A DNA stretch of 51,983 bases from Intrasporangium flavum (GTDB lineage Bacteria; Actinomycetota; Actinomycetes; Actinomycetales; Dermatophilaceae): positions 1 to 51,983 of the forward strand of contig NZ_MLJO01000025.1 of NCBI RefSeq assembly GCF_001956915.1. The letters are read 5' to 3'. Numbering within the stretch: the stretch's first letter is position 1; each line of letters opens with the position of its first letter. The notes below the pieces were generated by a model. It saw only the letters and a program-made list of their open reading frames with translations, ran no database searches and was not told where the DNA came from. Shown in pieces: positions 30,671-38,611 of this stretch. Position numbers and translations under genes: made by a program.

Positions 30671-31657
30671 GTGACGGACTTCGGATACACCCTCATGACC
30701 GAGCAGAGCGGGCCCAAGGACCTCGTCCGGTGGGCGGTCGGGGCCGAGCAGGCGGGCTTCGACTTCGAGGTGAGCAGCGACCACTACTCGCCGTGGCTGA
30801 CCGAGCAGGGCCACGCTCCCTACGCGTGGTCGGTGCTCGGCGCGGTGGCCCACGCCACCGAGCGCGTCGGGCTCATGACGTACGTGACGTGCCCGACCAT
30901 GCGCTACCACCCGGCCGTCGTCGCCCAGAAGGCCGCGACGCTCCAGCTGCTCGCCGACGGGCGCTTCACGCTCGGGCTGGGCAGCGGCGAGAGCCTCAAC
31001 GAGCACGTCGTCGGCGAGGGCTGGCCCGGCGTCGTGACGCGCCAGGAGATGCTCGCCGAGGCGATCGAGATCATCCGCAAGCTGCACTCCGGCGACCTCG
31101 TCACGCACCACGGCGAGTACTTCGACGTCGACTCCGCGCGCGTGTGGGACCTGCCCGACATCCTCGTGCCGGTCGCGGTAGCCGTCAGCGGGGACCTGTC
31201 GATCGAGCGGCTCGCGCCCCTCGCCGACCACATGATCGCCGTCCAACCGGAGGCCGAGCTCATCGACACGTGGAACCGCACCGACGGGGCCGAGCGCGTC
31301 GGCTCCGGGGCCCGGGCCGTCGGGCAGATCCCGATCTGCTGGGACCCCGACGAGAAGGTGGCGATCGAGCGCGCGCACGCCCAGTTCCGGTGGTTCGGTG
31401 GCGGGTGGTCGGTCAACAGCGACCTGCCGACGCCGGCGGGATTCGCCGGCGCGACGCAGTTCGTGCGCCCCGAGGACGTCGCCGCCTCGATCCCGTGCGG
31501 ACCCGACCTCGACCGGATCGTCGAGGCGGTCAGCACCTACTGGGAGGCGGGGTTCACCGACATCGCCCTCGTGCAGGTGGGCGGCGACGCACAGGAGGCG
31601 TTCCTGGCCGAGGCCGCGACGCCGCTGCTGGAGAAGCTGCGCGCGGCGGCCCCCTGA
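30671..31657 (+). CDS. F420-dependent LLM-class oxidoreductase
   Basis: A 328-residue TIM-barrel enzyme of the luciferase-like monooxygenase family, in the subgroup annotated as F420-dependent (TIGR03557-like). Visible signatures are FGYTLMTEQSGP, FDFEVSSDHYSPW, MTYVTCPTMRYHPAVVAQKA and LGLGSGESLNEHVVG, typical of F420-dependent glucose-6-phosphate dehydrogenase relatives. The substrate is unknown. The start is GTG 30671. An array of 23-bp-spaced repeats upstream suggests specific regulation. It is convergent with the DUF4395 gene, the stops being 4 nt apart. Confidence 0.9.
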   Translation: MTDFGYTLMTEQSGPKDLVRWAVGAEQAGFDFEVSSDHYSPWLTEQGHAPYAWSVLGAVAHATERVGLMTYVTCPTMRYHPAVVAQKAATLQLLADGRFTLGLGSGESLNEHVVGEGWPGVVTRQEMLAEAIEIIRKLHSGDLVTHHGEYFDVDSARVWDLPDILVPVAVAVSGDLSIERLAPLADHMIAVQPEAELIDTWNRTDGAERVGSGARAVGQIPICWDPDEKVAIERAHAQFRWFGGGWSVNSDLPTPAGFAGATQFVRPEDVAASIPCGPDLDRIVEAVSTYWEAGFTDIALVQVGGDAQEAFLAEAATPLLEKLRAAAP

Positions 31658-31661
31658 CGCC

Positions 31662-32204
31662 TCAGGCGGCCGCGGCCCGCTCGGCCGCGCGCTCGGCGAG
31701 GATGCGCTCGCGTCGCTTGGTGATGTCGGCGCACTCGAGGCAGACCTCCTCGGGCACGAGGCCGATGCGCATGAGGCCCGAGAAGAGGATGCACCCGACG
31801 CAGATCCCGAAGGCCGACTCGAGCAGCGGGAAGACGACCATGATCGCGCCGATCGCGACGACCCCGACGAGGGCCCACGAGGCGCCGGTCGCGAGGCTGA
31901 GGACCCAGAGCGCGGTCGCGGCGAGCGTCATGACGGCACCGATGCTCGCCGCGAACCGCTTCGGCGTGCCGGCGGTCGGCTGCTTCGGCGCCCGGACGGC
32001 GGGTCGGATCCACCGCTGGACGAGCTGCGCCACCGGGCTGGCCTTCGGTCCGAGCGCGGCCCGCAGGGTGAAGTCGACGGCGAGGACGGCGTAGAGCCAC
32101 CACTGCTGCGTCGCGAGGGCGACGGAGCCGACCACGAGGACGACGGCGGCGATGAGCCGCACCGTGACGTCGTCGACGACCGCGGGAAAGCGCGAGGAAC
32201 TCAT
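31662..32204 (-). CDS. DUF4395 membrane protein
   Basis: A 180-residue membrane protein of the DUF4395 family with about four segments and two Cys pairs: ICVGCI in the last membrane segment and EVCLECADI near the C-terminus, followed by a basic Arg/Ala tail. Homologues are often encoded near thioredoxin or sulfurtransferase genes, suggesting a thiol or sulfur role (inference); none is adjacent here. CATAAT (32216-32211), almost consensus, lies 6 nt before the ATG and is part of an AT-rich palindromic operator, so this leaderless promoter is probably repressor-controlled. Confidence 0.82.
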   Translation of the reverse strand: MSSSRFPAVVDDVTVRLIAAVVLVVGSVALATQQWWLYAVLAVDFTLRAALGPKASPVAQLVQRWIRPAVRAPKQPTAGTPKRFAASIGAVMTLAATALWVLSLATGASWALVGVVAIGAIMVVFPLLESAFGICVGCILFSGLMRIGLVPEEVCLECADITKRRERILAERAAERAAAA

Positions 32205-32210
32205 GCCAGC

Positions 32211-32238
32211 ATTATGGACTCCATAAGGCCCACTTATG
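32211..32238 (-). promoter_or_regulatory. Palindromic operator over the DUF4395 promoter
   Basis: Two interlocked inverted repeats: TTATGGACTCCATAA (32212-32226, 7-bp arms) and CATAAG-GCCCA-CTTATG (32222-32238, 6-bp arms). The first overlaps the candidate -10 CATAAT. The patch is strikingly AT-rich for this genome. Confidence 0.6.
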
Positions 32239-32263
32239 CAACCCCGGGTCACGGGGCGGACGG

Positions 32264-33097
32264 TCAGGGCGTGGACACCCGCCGCCGCGCGGCCTCGCGC
32301 TCGGCCTCGCGCTTCGCCTCGCGCTCGGCCGACTGCCGGGCGACCCGCTTCGCCGCGCGCCGGGCCAGGACGACGTGCTCGACGACGTGCAGCACGAGGT
32401 CGAGCAGCGTCTTGAGCGCCATGAGCAGCACGACGGCGGCGACCTCGCGGGCCGTGCGCCCGTCGACGCCGCCGAGGAGGAAGAACCCGCCGAGGACGGT
32501 CACGTGCAGCGCCACCATCCGCGGGTAGGGCGCGACCATGACCCACGCGGGGTTGGCCGAGGCGCGCTCCCGTCGCCCGAACCAGTTGAGCCCGACCGAC
32601 AGGATGTGGCTGAGCAGGATGACCCCGGCCGTCGCGACCCAGTCGAGCAGGCCGCCGTCCAGGCCGACCATCCCGACGAGGACCGCGGTGAACGCCCCGT
32701 GCACGAGCGTGAAGAGGCCGAAGAGCATCGCGAAGGACAGGGCGTACGCCGGGTCGCCGCTGACCCACGACCTCGCCGCGAGCCAGCCCTCGAGCCGGCG
32801 CAGCTCGGGTCCGCGCACCGGGTGCGCGCCCGAGGGGTCGCGGCGACGCGTCGAGGTCAGCAGCTTGACGGTGGTCGTGAACCAGACGACGACGTTCTCG
32901 AACCAGTAGACGAGCAGCACGTCGCCCATGCCGAGGCGGCCGTCGAGCACGGCCCAGACCGGCAGGAGGTTGGCGCCGACGAGGATCGACGCGCTCAGCG
33001 CCCGCGCCACCGGGGTGGGCAGGCGGCGGCCCAGACGGGCCATGAGCTCGACGCCGAGGATGCGCAGGAGGGCGGTCACGGGCGCCCATGGTGCCAT
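32264..33097 (-). CDS. DUF6498-like membrane protein
   Basis: A 277-residue multi-pass membrane protein. The segment VLLVYWFENVVVWFTTTVK is the YWxEN-type motif seen in the DUF6498 family; further helices carry LFTLVHGAFTAVL and SHILSVGLNWFGRRE. The C-terminal 40 residues are a highly charged helix of Arg/Glu/Ala repeats (EREAKREAEREAARRR). The function is unknown. It is on its own transcript or read from the DHA2 operon upstream, whose stop is 36 nt away. Confidence 0.7.
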   Translation of the reverse strand: MAPWAPVTALLRILGVELMARLGRRLPTPVARALSASILVGANLLPVWAVLDGRLGMGDVLLVYWFENVVVWFTTTVKLLTSTRRRDPSGAHPVRGPELRRLEGWLAARSWVSGDPAYALSFAMLFGLFTLVHGAFTAVLVGMVGLDGGLLDWVATAGVILLSHILSVGLNWFGRRERASANPAWVMVAPYPRMVALHVTVLGGFFLLGGVDGRTAREVAAVVLLMALKTLLDLVLHVVEHVVLARRAAKRVARQSAEREAKREAEREAARRRVSTP

Positions 33098-33133
33098 GGG
33101 CCCGTGACCGCCACCTGTCGAGAGGACGGCCGT

Positions 33134-34687
33134 TCAGGCGGTGCGCAGCACGCGCAGCGCGAAGAAGGCGCAGACCACGAAGAGGACGGCACCGACGCCG
33201 GCCACGACGTTGAGGCTCGTCGTGAACGCGTCCTGCGCGGCCGTGACGAGCTCGCGCGCGGCGTCGGCCGGCAGCGCCGCCGCCGCACGGACCGCACCGG
33301 CGAGGGAGTCGAGCGCCGAGGTCGTGGCGCCCGACGCGTGGTCGGCTGCGAACGGCGCGAGCTGTCCGCGGTAGACGAACGTCGCGAGCGAGCCGAGGCC
33401 GGCGACGCCCACGGCGATCCCGAACTCCGCCGACGTCTCGGACATCGAGGCGACCGAGCCCGCGCGCTCCGGCGGCGCGGACTGCATCATGACGCCCATC
33501 GTCAGGGTCGAGGGGACCATGATCCCGAACGAGGTCAGGCACATCCCGAAGACGAGCAGGCCGAGCCCTGCGGCAGCGCCGACCTGGGTGTAGAGCAGGA
33601 GCCCTGCGGCGCACACGAGCAGGCCGGACGCCATGCTGCGGGCCGTGCCGAGGCGCCCGGCGATCCGGGCCGACGTCGAGGAGCCGATGAGCAGGGCCAG
33701 GTTCGCCGGCAGCATCCACAGGCCGGCGCCGAGGGGCGAGAGGCCGGCGACGAGCTGCAGCCACTGCGAGCCGAGGAAGGACACCCCGGCCATGACGACG
33801 CCGCCGACGAGCATGACGGCGAGCGCCACCGAGAAGGCCCGGCTGCGGAAGAGCGAGAGGTCGACGAGCGGGTTGGCGATCCGGCGCTGGCGGCGCACGA
33901 AGACCAGGCCCATGGCCAGGCCGGCCGACACCGTCACGAGGGCGACGGTGGTGCTGCCGCCGCGGGCGATCTCCTTGAAGCCGTAGATGACCGGCAGCGT
34001 CGTGGCGAGCGACAGCACCGAGCTCGCGACGTCGACCTTCGTGCCGGCGTGCCGCTCCGACTCGGGCAGGACGCGTCGGCCGACGACGACGAGCAGCAGC
34101 ATGAACGGCACGCCGAGCAGGAACGCCGAGCCCCACCAGAAGTGCTGGAGCAGGACGCCACCGACGAGCGGTCCGACGGCCATGCCGCCCATGAAGCACG
34201 AGTACCAGACACCGATCGCCGCCATCATCGCCTTCTCGTCGGTGAAGATCGTGCGGATCAGGCCCATCGTCGAGGGCATCAGGGTGGCGCCGGCGATGCC
34301 GAGCACCGCGCGCCAGAAGATGAGCTGGCCGGGGCTGCTCGCGTAGGCGGCGCAGGCGCTGGCGACGCCGAACGCGACGGCGCCGACGAGAAGGAGGCGC
34401 TTGCGGCCGACGCGGTCGCCGACCGCCCCCATCGTCACGAGGAACCCGGCGAGGACGAAGCTGTAGATGTCGAGCATCCACAGCTGCTGGGTCGTGCTCG
34501 CGCCGAGGTCGGCCGACAGCTCGGGCAGCGCGAGGTAGAGGACGCTGACGTCGAGCGACAGCAGCAGGGCGGTGAGGGCCAGCACGCCGAGCGCGAGCCA
34601 CTGGCGTCGCGTCGGCGTGCTGGCGGAGGTGGTGCCGGCGGGGCTGGTCCGGGTGGGGACCGTCTGGGTGTCGGTGGTCGTCGTCAT
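33134..34687 (-). CDS. DHA2-family MFS efflux transporter
   Basis: A 517-residue MFS exporter with about 14 membrane segments, of the DHA2 (QacA/SmvA-like) drug:H+ antiporter family. SLDVSVLYLALPELSADLG is motif D1, GAVGDRVGRKRLLL is motif A, and motif C lies in FMGGMAVGPLVGGVLL (G-x6-G-P-x2-G-G). It probably exports cationic or amphiphilic drugs. The ATG lies 24 nt after the CMD gene stop, so both are one operon with a palindromic operator upstream of the CMD gene. Confidence 0.9.
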   Translation of the reverse strand: MTTTTDTQTVPTRTSPAGTTSASTPTRRQWLALGVLALTALLLSLDVSVLYLALPELSADLGASTTQQLWMLDIYSFVLAGFLVTMGAVGDRVGRKRLLLVGAVAFGVASACAAYASSPGQLIFWRAVLGIAGATLMPSTMGLIRTIFTDEKAMMAAIGVWYSCFMGGMAVGPLVGGVLLQHFWWGSAFLLGVPFMLLLVVVGRRVLPESERHAGTKVDVASSVLSLATTLPVIYGFKEIARGGSTTVALVTVSAGLAMGLVFVRRQRRIANPLVDLSLFRSRAFSVALAVMLVGGVVMAGVSFLGSQWLQLVAGLSPLGAGLWMLPANLALLIGSSTSARIAGRLGTARSMASGLLVCAAGLLLYTQVGAAAGLGLLVFGMCLTSFGIMVPSTLTMGVMMQSAPPERAGSVASMSETSAEFGIAVGVAGLGSLATFVYRGQLAPFAADHASGATTSALDSLAGAVRAAAALPADAARELVTAAQDAFTTSLNVVAGVGAVLFVVCAFFALRVLRTA

Positions 34688-34711
34688 GCCCTCACGTCGA
34701 ACACCGGGCCC

Positions 34712-35293
34712 TCACTTCGACACGGACTCGGACCTCGATGCCATCGGGGCGAGGCCGCACGAGGCGGCGAAGCCTTCCGACTCGATGCCGAGGGCGATGT
34801 TGCAGCGGGTCGTGAGGTTGGCGAACCCGATCACGGTGGTCAGCTCGACGAGGCCCGCCGGACCGAGCTCGCGCAGCAGGCTCGCGACGAGCTCCTCATC
34901 GGGCTCGGGCGGGGTCTGGCTCATCGCCTCGGCGTACTCCATGACCGTGCGCTCCAGCGGCGAGAACACCTCCGACTCGCGCCACCTGGGGATCTCCCGC
35001 GCCTTCTCGACGTCGAGGCCCTCGTGGTAGGCCATGAAGTAGTTGTAGTCGAGGCACCACGAGCAGCCGAGCATCGAGGCGACGGCCATGTGCGCGAATG
35101 CCTTGAGGCCCTCGTCGCACTCGTCAGCCTTCTGGATCTTCTGGCCCAGGCTCATCGTCGCCCGCAGCAGTGGTTGGTGGTGCCACATGACCCCGAGGGA
35201 CTCGGGCACGCTGCCGAACATCTTCTTGCTGAACCGCTTGACGAGGGCGCCGTAGGGCCCGGTGATCTCCTTCGGCGGGATCCTGGTGGTCAT
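34712..35293 (-). CDS. Carboxymuconolactone decarboxylase (AhpD-like) family protein
   Basis: A 193-residue helical protein of the CMD/AhpD family. CSWCLDYN (C77, C80) is the peroxidase-type CxxC, preceded by an acidic residue and His as in AhpD-like alkylhydroperoxidases. A redox or detoxification role is likely. The ATG at 35293 has a strong GGAGGA. It leads an operon with the DHA2 exporter. Confidence 0.88.
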   Translation of the reverse strand: MTTRIPPKEITGPYGALVKRFSKKMFGSVPESLGVMWHHQPLLRATMSLGQKIQKADECDEGLKAFAHMAVASMLGCSWCLDYNYFMAYHEGLDVEKAREIPRWRESEVFSPLERTVMEYAEAMSQTPPEPDEELVASLLRELGPAGLVELTTVIGFANLTTRCNIALGIESEGFAASCGLAPMASRSESVSK

Positions 35294-35350
35294 CGTGTCC
35301 TCCTGCAGGTGGTGGGAAATCGTCCGTCGACAGGTGGACACCCGGCGGCA

Positions 35351-35367
35351 CCGATGTGTGACATCGG
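35351..35367. promoter_or_regulatory. Palindromic operator between the CMD and nfo genes
   Basis: CCGATGT-GTG-ACATCGG, a perfect 7-bp inverted repeat with a 3-bp centre, 58 bp upstream of the CMD start and 53 bp upstream of nfo. It fits a TetR/MarR-type dimer site for the CMD/efflux operon. No regulator gene is adjacent. Confidence 0.5.
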
Positions 35368-35419
35368 CACGCGCGAGCCCGCACGACCCCGCGTCGGTAC
35401 CACGGCCTACGCTCGGGGG

Positions 35420-36217
35420 ATGGCCCTACACATCGGTGCGCACGTCGACCAGGAGGACCCGATCGCGGAGGCGAAGGCCCGCGGCGCGTCGCTCTCGCAG
35501 CTCTTCCTCGGCGACCCGCAGAGCTACAAGGGCCCGGTCGTCCGGTACGCCGGCGGCGCCGAGGCGCTCAAGGCCGACGCGGCAGCCGCGGGCATCGACC
35601 TCTGGGTGCACGCGCCGTACCCGATCAACGTGGCCAGTCTCAACAACCGCATCCGGATCCCCGGTCGCAAGCTGCTCCAGCAGCACCTCACCGCAGCGGC
35701 CGAGATCGGCGCCAAGGGCGTCATCGTCCACGGCGGCCACCTCGGCGTCGAGGAGGACGCCGCCAAGGGCTTCGACAACTGGCGCAAGTGCATCGACGGC
35801 CTCGACCTGCCGGTCCCGCTGCTCATCGAGAACACGGCCGGCGGCGACAACGCCATGGCGCGCCGGCTCGAGGCCATCGCCCGGCTCTGGGACGCCATCG
35901 GCCAGGCGTCGGGCAGCGAGAACGTCGGCTTCTGCCTCGACACCTGCCACGCGCACGCCGGCGGCAACGACCTCGGCAGCGTCGTCGACCAGGTGCGCGC
36001 CATCACCGGGCGCATCGACCTCGTCCACGCCAACGACTCCCGCGACGAGTTCGACTCCGGCGCCGACCGGCACACGAACTTCGGCTCCGGACACATCGAC
36101 GGCGACGCCCTCGCCGACGTCGTCCGTGCGGCCGGGGCGCCCGTCGTGTGCGAGACGCCGGGCGGCACCGAGGCCCAGGCCGCCGACATCGCCTGGCTGC
36201 GCGGACGGGTCGCCTGA
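35420..36217 (+). CDS. nfo: Endonuclease IV
   Basis: A 265-residue AP endonuclease of base excision repair with a TIM barrel and three zinc ions. The ligand set can be read: H64 (VHAPYPIN), H104 (VHGGH), E137 (LIENTA), D174/H177 (CLDTCHAHA), H203 and D216/H218 (HANDSRDE...GADRHTN), and E245 (VCETPGG). The N-terminus MALHIGAHV is standard. TACGCT (35408-35413) lies 6 nt before the ATG, giving a leaderless start. The stop codon is part of the first of three CTGACC repeats that precede the protease gene. Confidence 0.95.
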   Translation: MALHIGAHVDQEDPIAEAKARGASLSQLFLGDPQSYKGPVVRYAGGAEALKADAAAAGIDLWVHAPYPINVASLNNRIRIPGRKLLQQHLTAAAEIGAKGVIVHGGHLGVEEDAAKGFDNWRKCIDGLDLPVPLLIENTAGGDNAMARRLEAIARLWDAIGQASGSENVGFCLDTCHAHAGGNDLGSVVDQVRAITGRIDLVHANDSRDEFDSGADRHTNFGSGHIDGDALADVVRAAGAPVVCETPGGTEAQAADIAWLRGRVA

Positions 36218-36242
36218 CCCTTTTCTGACCGAAACCTGACCC
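36214..36242 (+). promoter_or_regulatory. Three CTGACC direct repeats at 11-bp spacing (OmpR/PhoB-type site)
   Basis: CTGACC at 36214-36219, 36225-36230 and 36236-36241, exactly one helical turn apart. They end about 26 nt before TACCGT (36263-36268), a candidate -10 of the secreted protease, so the third copy covers the poor -35 position as expected for an activator. Confidence 0.55.
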
Positions 36243-36325
36243 AAGGGGGGCACTCCTGCCCGTACCGTGCAGGAAGGGCCGTCCTCGGGGGACCGTCCGG
36301 CGGCCGTTCCTCCCAAGGAGGCTGC

Positions 36326-37222
36326 ATGCGCAGGACCAGCTCGCTCCTCGCCGGCGCCCTGGGCGCCGGCGCCCTCGTGCTCTCGCTCGTCGCCGCTCCC
36401 GTCGCCACCGCGTCGGGTCCCGGACGCTCGCACGGCCCGACGCCGCACGCCGCGGCCACGACGCCCGCCGAGCAGCAGCGCGTCCTCGCCTACTGGACGC
36501 CGGCCCGGATGAAGAGCGCCATCCCCCGCGAGAAGAAGTACGTCGCGAACAAGGGCAAGCCGGGTGGCGGCACGAGCGGCGCCCAGGCCGTCCAGGTGCC
36601 GGCCTCGCCGCTCTTCGGCAAGGTCTTCTTCACCGAGAAGGGCCTCAACTACGTCTGCTCCGGAACCGTGACGCAGAGCTCGAGCGGCTCGCTCGTCACG
36701 ACGGCCGGCCACTGCGTCAACGAGGGCCCGGGCGCCTACGTCACCAACTTCGCCTTCGTGCCCAAGTACGAGAACGGCAACCGCCCGTACGGCACGTTCA
36801 CGGCGGCCTCGCTGCTGACGACCACCGAGTGGCGCACGAGCGGCGACTTCAACCACGACATCGGCTTCGCCGTCATGAACCCGCTCGCGGGCAAGACGCT
36901 CGCCGCCACCGTCGGGGGCTCCTACCCCATCGCCTTCAACCTCGGGTACGGCCGCACCTTCGACGCCTACGGCTACCCGCAGGCGAGCCCGTACGACGGC
37001 CAGACCCTCTGGAAGTGCAGCGGGGCCACGACGATGGACACCCGCGGATCCACCGACAACCGGCTGCCGTGCAGCATGACCGGCGGCTCCTCGGGCGGCG
37101 GCTGGATCACCGGAGGCCAGCTCAACTCGCTCAACTCCTTCGGCTACCGCGGCGAGAAGGACGTCATGTACGGGCCGTACTTCGGCTCCGTCGAGCAGAG
37201 CCTCTACACGCAGGTCGACTGA
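36326..37222 (+). CDS. Secreted trypsin-like (V8-type) serine protease
   Basis: A 298-residue exported serine protease of the glutamyl endopeptidase/V8-like (S1B) type. The signal peptide is MRRT plus a hydrophobic run to VATA near residue 29, with a pro-segment to about 90. Catalytic triad: H129 (TTAGHC), D178 (FNHDIG), S256 (TGGSSGGG). Cys pairs (C111-C130, C231-C249) suggest disulfides. The ribosome site AAGGAGG precedes the ATG by 6-7 nt. It is controlled by the 11-bp-spaced CTGACC array upstream and ends in a convergent hairpin with the KdpD-like gene. Confidence 0.9.
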   Translation: MRRTSSLLAGALGAGALVLSLVAAPVATASGPGRSHGPTPHAAATTPAEQQRVLAYWTPARMKSAIPREKKYVANKGKPGGGTSGAQAVQVPASPLFGKVFFTEKGLNYVCSGTVTQSSSGSLVTTAGHCVNEGPGAYVTNFAFVPKYENGNRPYGTFTAASLLTTTEWRTSGDFNHDIGFAVMNPLAGKTLAATVGGSYPIAFNLGYGRTFDAYGYPQASPYDGQTLWKCSGATTMDTRGSTDNRLPCSMTGGSSGGGWITGGQLNSLNSFGYRGEKDVMYGPYFGSVEQSLYTQVD

Positions 37223-37234
37223 GGGGCGGGGAAG

Positions 37235-37272
37235 CCGCGCCTGACGCCGCGCAGCGACGGCGTCAGGCGCGG
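37235..37272. terminator. Convergent terminator overlapping the KdpD-like stop
   Basis: Perfect 15-bp stem CCGCGCCTGACGCCG (37235-37249) with CGGCGTCAGGCGCGG (37258-37272), loop of 8 nt. The right arm contains the stop codon of the minus-strand gene. Confidence 0.75.
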
Positions 37273-38054
37273 TCGCGCTCGAGCACCGCGGCCATCCGGT
37301 CGGCGAGCAGCTCGGCGACGCGCAGCTGCTCGGCGCTCGGGCGCACGACGCGCGTCGCGGCCGTCACCCGGAAGTGCCCGACGACGCGGTCACCGCGCCG
37401 CACGGGCAGCGCGGTCCACGCCTCCGTGGGCAGCCCGACGCGCTGCACCGGCACCACGCGCCCGCCCGAGGTGACGCGCCCGTCGGGGCCGACGACGGCG
37501 TCGTTCCAGCGGGGGTGGGTGCCGACCCACTCGGCGCGGTCGGCGCCCAGCGCCTCGGTGATCGCGGCCCCGATGGCGACGGCGCGCTCCTGCACGCCCG
37601 AGTCGGCCGGGGCGTCGAGCAGCTGGGCCAGGCCCCGGATGTAGCCGTCGCGGCGCAGCGCGGCAGCCTGCTGGCGCCGGCCCCAGAGGGCCACCTCGGT
37701 CACGGCGAGCCCGACGACGACGAGGGCCACGGCCAGCTCGAGGTCGTCGCGGTGGTGGATCGAGAACGAGTAGTAGGGCTCGGTCAGGAAGAAGTCGAAG
37801 CTGCCCGCCGCGGCGAGCGCCGCGAGCACCCCCGCGACCCGGTCCCCGGTGGCCGACGCCGCGACGACCGGCAGCACGAGGACCATCGCCGCGGTGCTCT
37901 GGTCCATCCCGGAGCGCACGAGCGCGAGGCCCGCGCCGACGACGACGGGCAGGAGCACGGCGAGCAGGCGCACCAGCCCGCGTCGCGTCGTGAGTCGATC
38001 GGCGAGCCGATCGGTGATCCGCCCTGCCATTCGCCCGGTGGTGTCGCTGGTCAT
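37263..38054 (-). CDS. KdpD-like DUF4118 sensor domain protein without kinase
   Basis: A 263-residue protein. Residues about 25-125 hold four membrane segments of the DUF4118 type found in the KdpD sensor (GSFDFFLTEPYYSFSIHHRDD is the family hallmark). The rest is a GAF-like cytoplasmic domain (ALGADRAEWVG, GGRVVPVQRVGLPTEAWTAL). The HisKA and ATPase domains of KdpD are missing, so it is either a stand-alone sensor or a fragment of a former kinase. No kdp genes are near. It is divergent from the small unknown gene at 38184, with a TGACGC repeat array between them. Confidence 0.8.
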   Translation of the reverse strand: MTSDTTGRMAGRITDRLADRLTTRRGLVRLLAVLLPVVVGAGLALVRSGMDQSTAAMVLVLPVVAASATGDRVAGVLAALAAAGSFDFFLTEPYYSFSIHHRDDLELAVALVVVGLAVTEVALWGRRQQAAALRRDGYIRGLAQLLDAPADSGVQERAVAIGAAITEALGADRAEWVGTHPRWNDAVVGPDGRVTSGGRVVPVQRVGLPTEAWTALPVRRGDRVVGHFRVTAATRVVRPSAEQLRVAELLADRMAAVLERDRA

Positions 38055-38106
38055 GGCCTCATCGTCGCGCCGCGCGGGCGCGCGCGAGGCGGGGACCGCG
38101 GCACCC

Positions 38107-38134
38107 TGACGCCGTCTTGACGCGATCCTGACGC
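38107..38134. promoter_or_regulatory. Three TGACGC direct repeats at 11-bp spacing
   Basis: TGACGC at 38107-38112, 38118-38123 and 38129-38134, exactly 11 bp apart. They sit between the KdpD-like gene and the divergent small gene at 38184. Same architecture and TGAC core as the array at 36214, so possibly one response regulator. Confidence 0.5.
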
Positions 38135-38183
38135 GGCAGGGGTAGAAAGGTGGGAAGGACGCACGAGCCCGAGGAGGACGACC

Positions 38184-38588
38184 GTGAGCGGCACCGGAAG
38201 CACCGACGACCCGTGGGTCCTGCGCACCCCGCCGGGCACCGCCGAGTACACGATGCACCGCGACGACGCCGCCACCCCGGCGCAGCTCGTCTGCCAGGTG
38301 GGGTCGACGCGGCTGACCTACGACGCCCGCGTCGTCGACGACCTCCACGCCTGGCTGCGCGAGCAGGGCGACTGGGTGCCCCTGGGCTCGGCCGACGAGC
38401 AGAAGCCGGCCAAGGACGGGACCGTCGAGGCGTGGGCCCGCTCGGAGTCCAACCCGGTGGGCGGGTGGTACGGCCTGCGCAAGGGCTACCGCGGCCGGGT
38501 CGGCATGTACCTGCCGCCGCTGCTGGAGGAGCTCGGCCTCGCCGAGGTGGAGCACCAGCCGCGCAACAACCGCATGCGCGCCCTCTGA
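38184..38588 (+). CDS. Conserved small hypothetical protein
   Basis: A 134-residue soluble protein with no signal peptide or membrane segment. The sequence has a WVLRTPPGTAEYTMHRD start, a small-protein fold in the middle (GDWVPLGSADEQ) and WYGLRKGYRGRVGMYLPPLL near the end. I do not recognise a functional family. The start is GTG 38184 with GAGGAGG before it. It lies 23 nt before the alpha/beta hydrolase gene on the same strand, so they are probably one operon. Confidence 0.75.
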   Translation: MSGTGSTDDPWVLRTPPGTAEYTMHRDDAATPAQLVCQVGSTRLTYDARVVDDLHAWLREQGDWVPLGSADEQKPAKDGTVEAWARSESNPVGGWYGLRKGYRGRVGMYLPPLLEELGLAEVEHQPRNNRMRAL

Positions 38589-38611
38589 CGTCGCGCCTGG
38601 GACCCTCGCGC

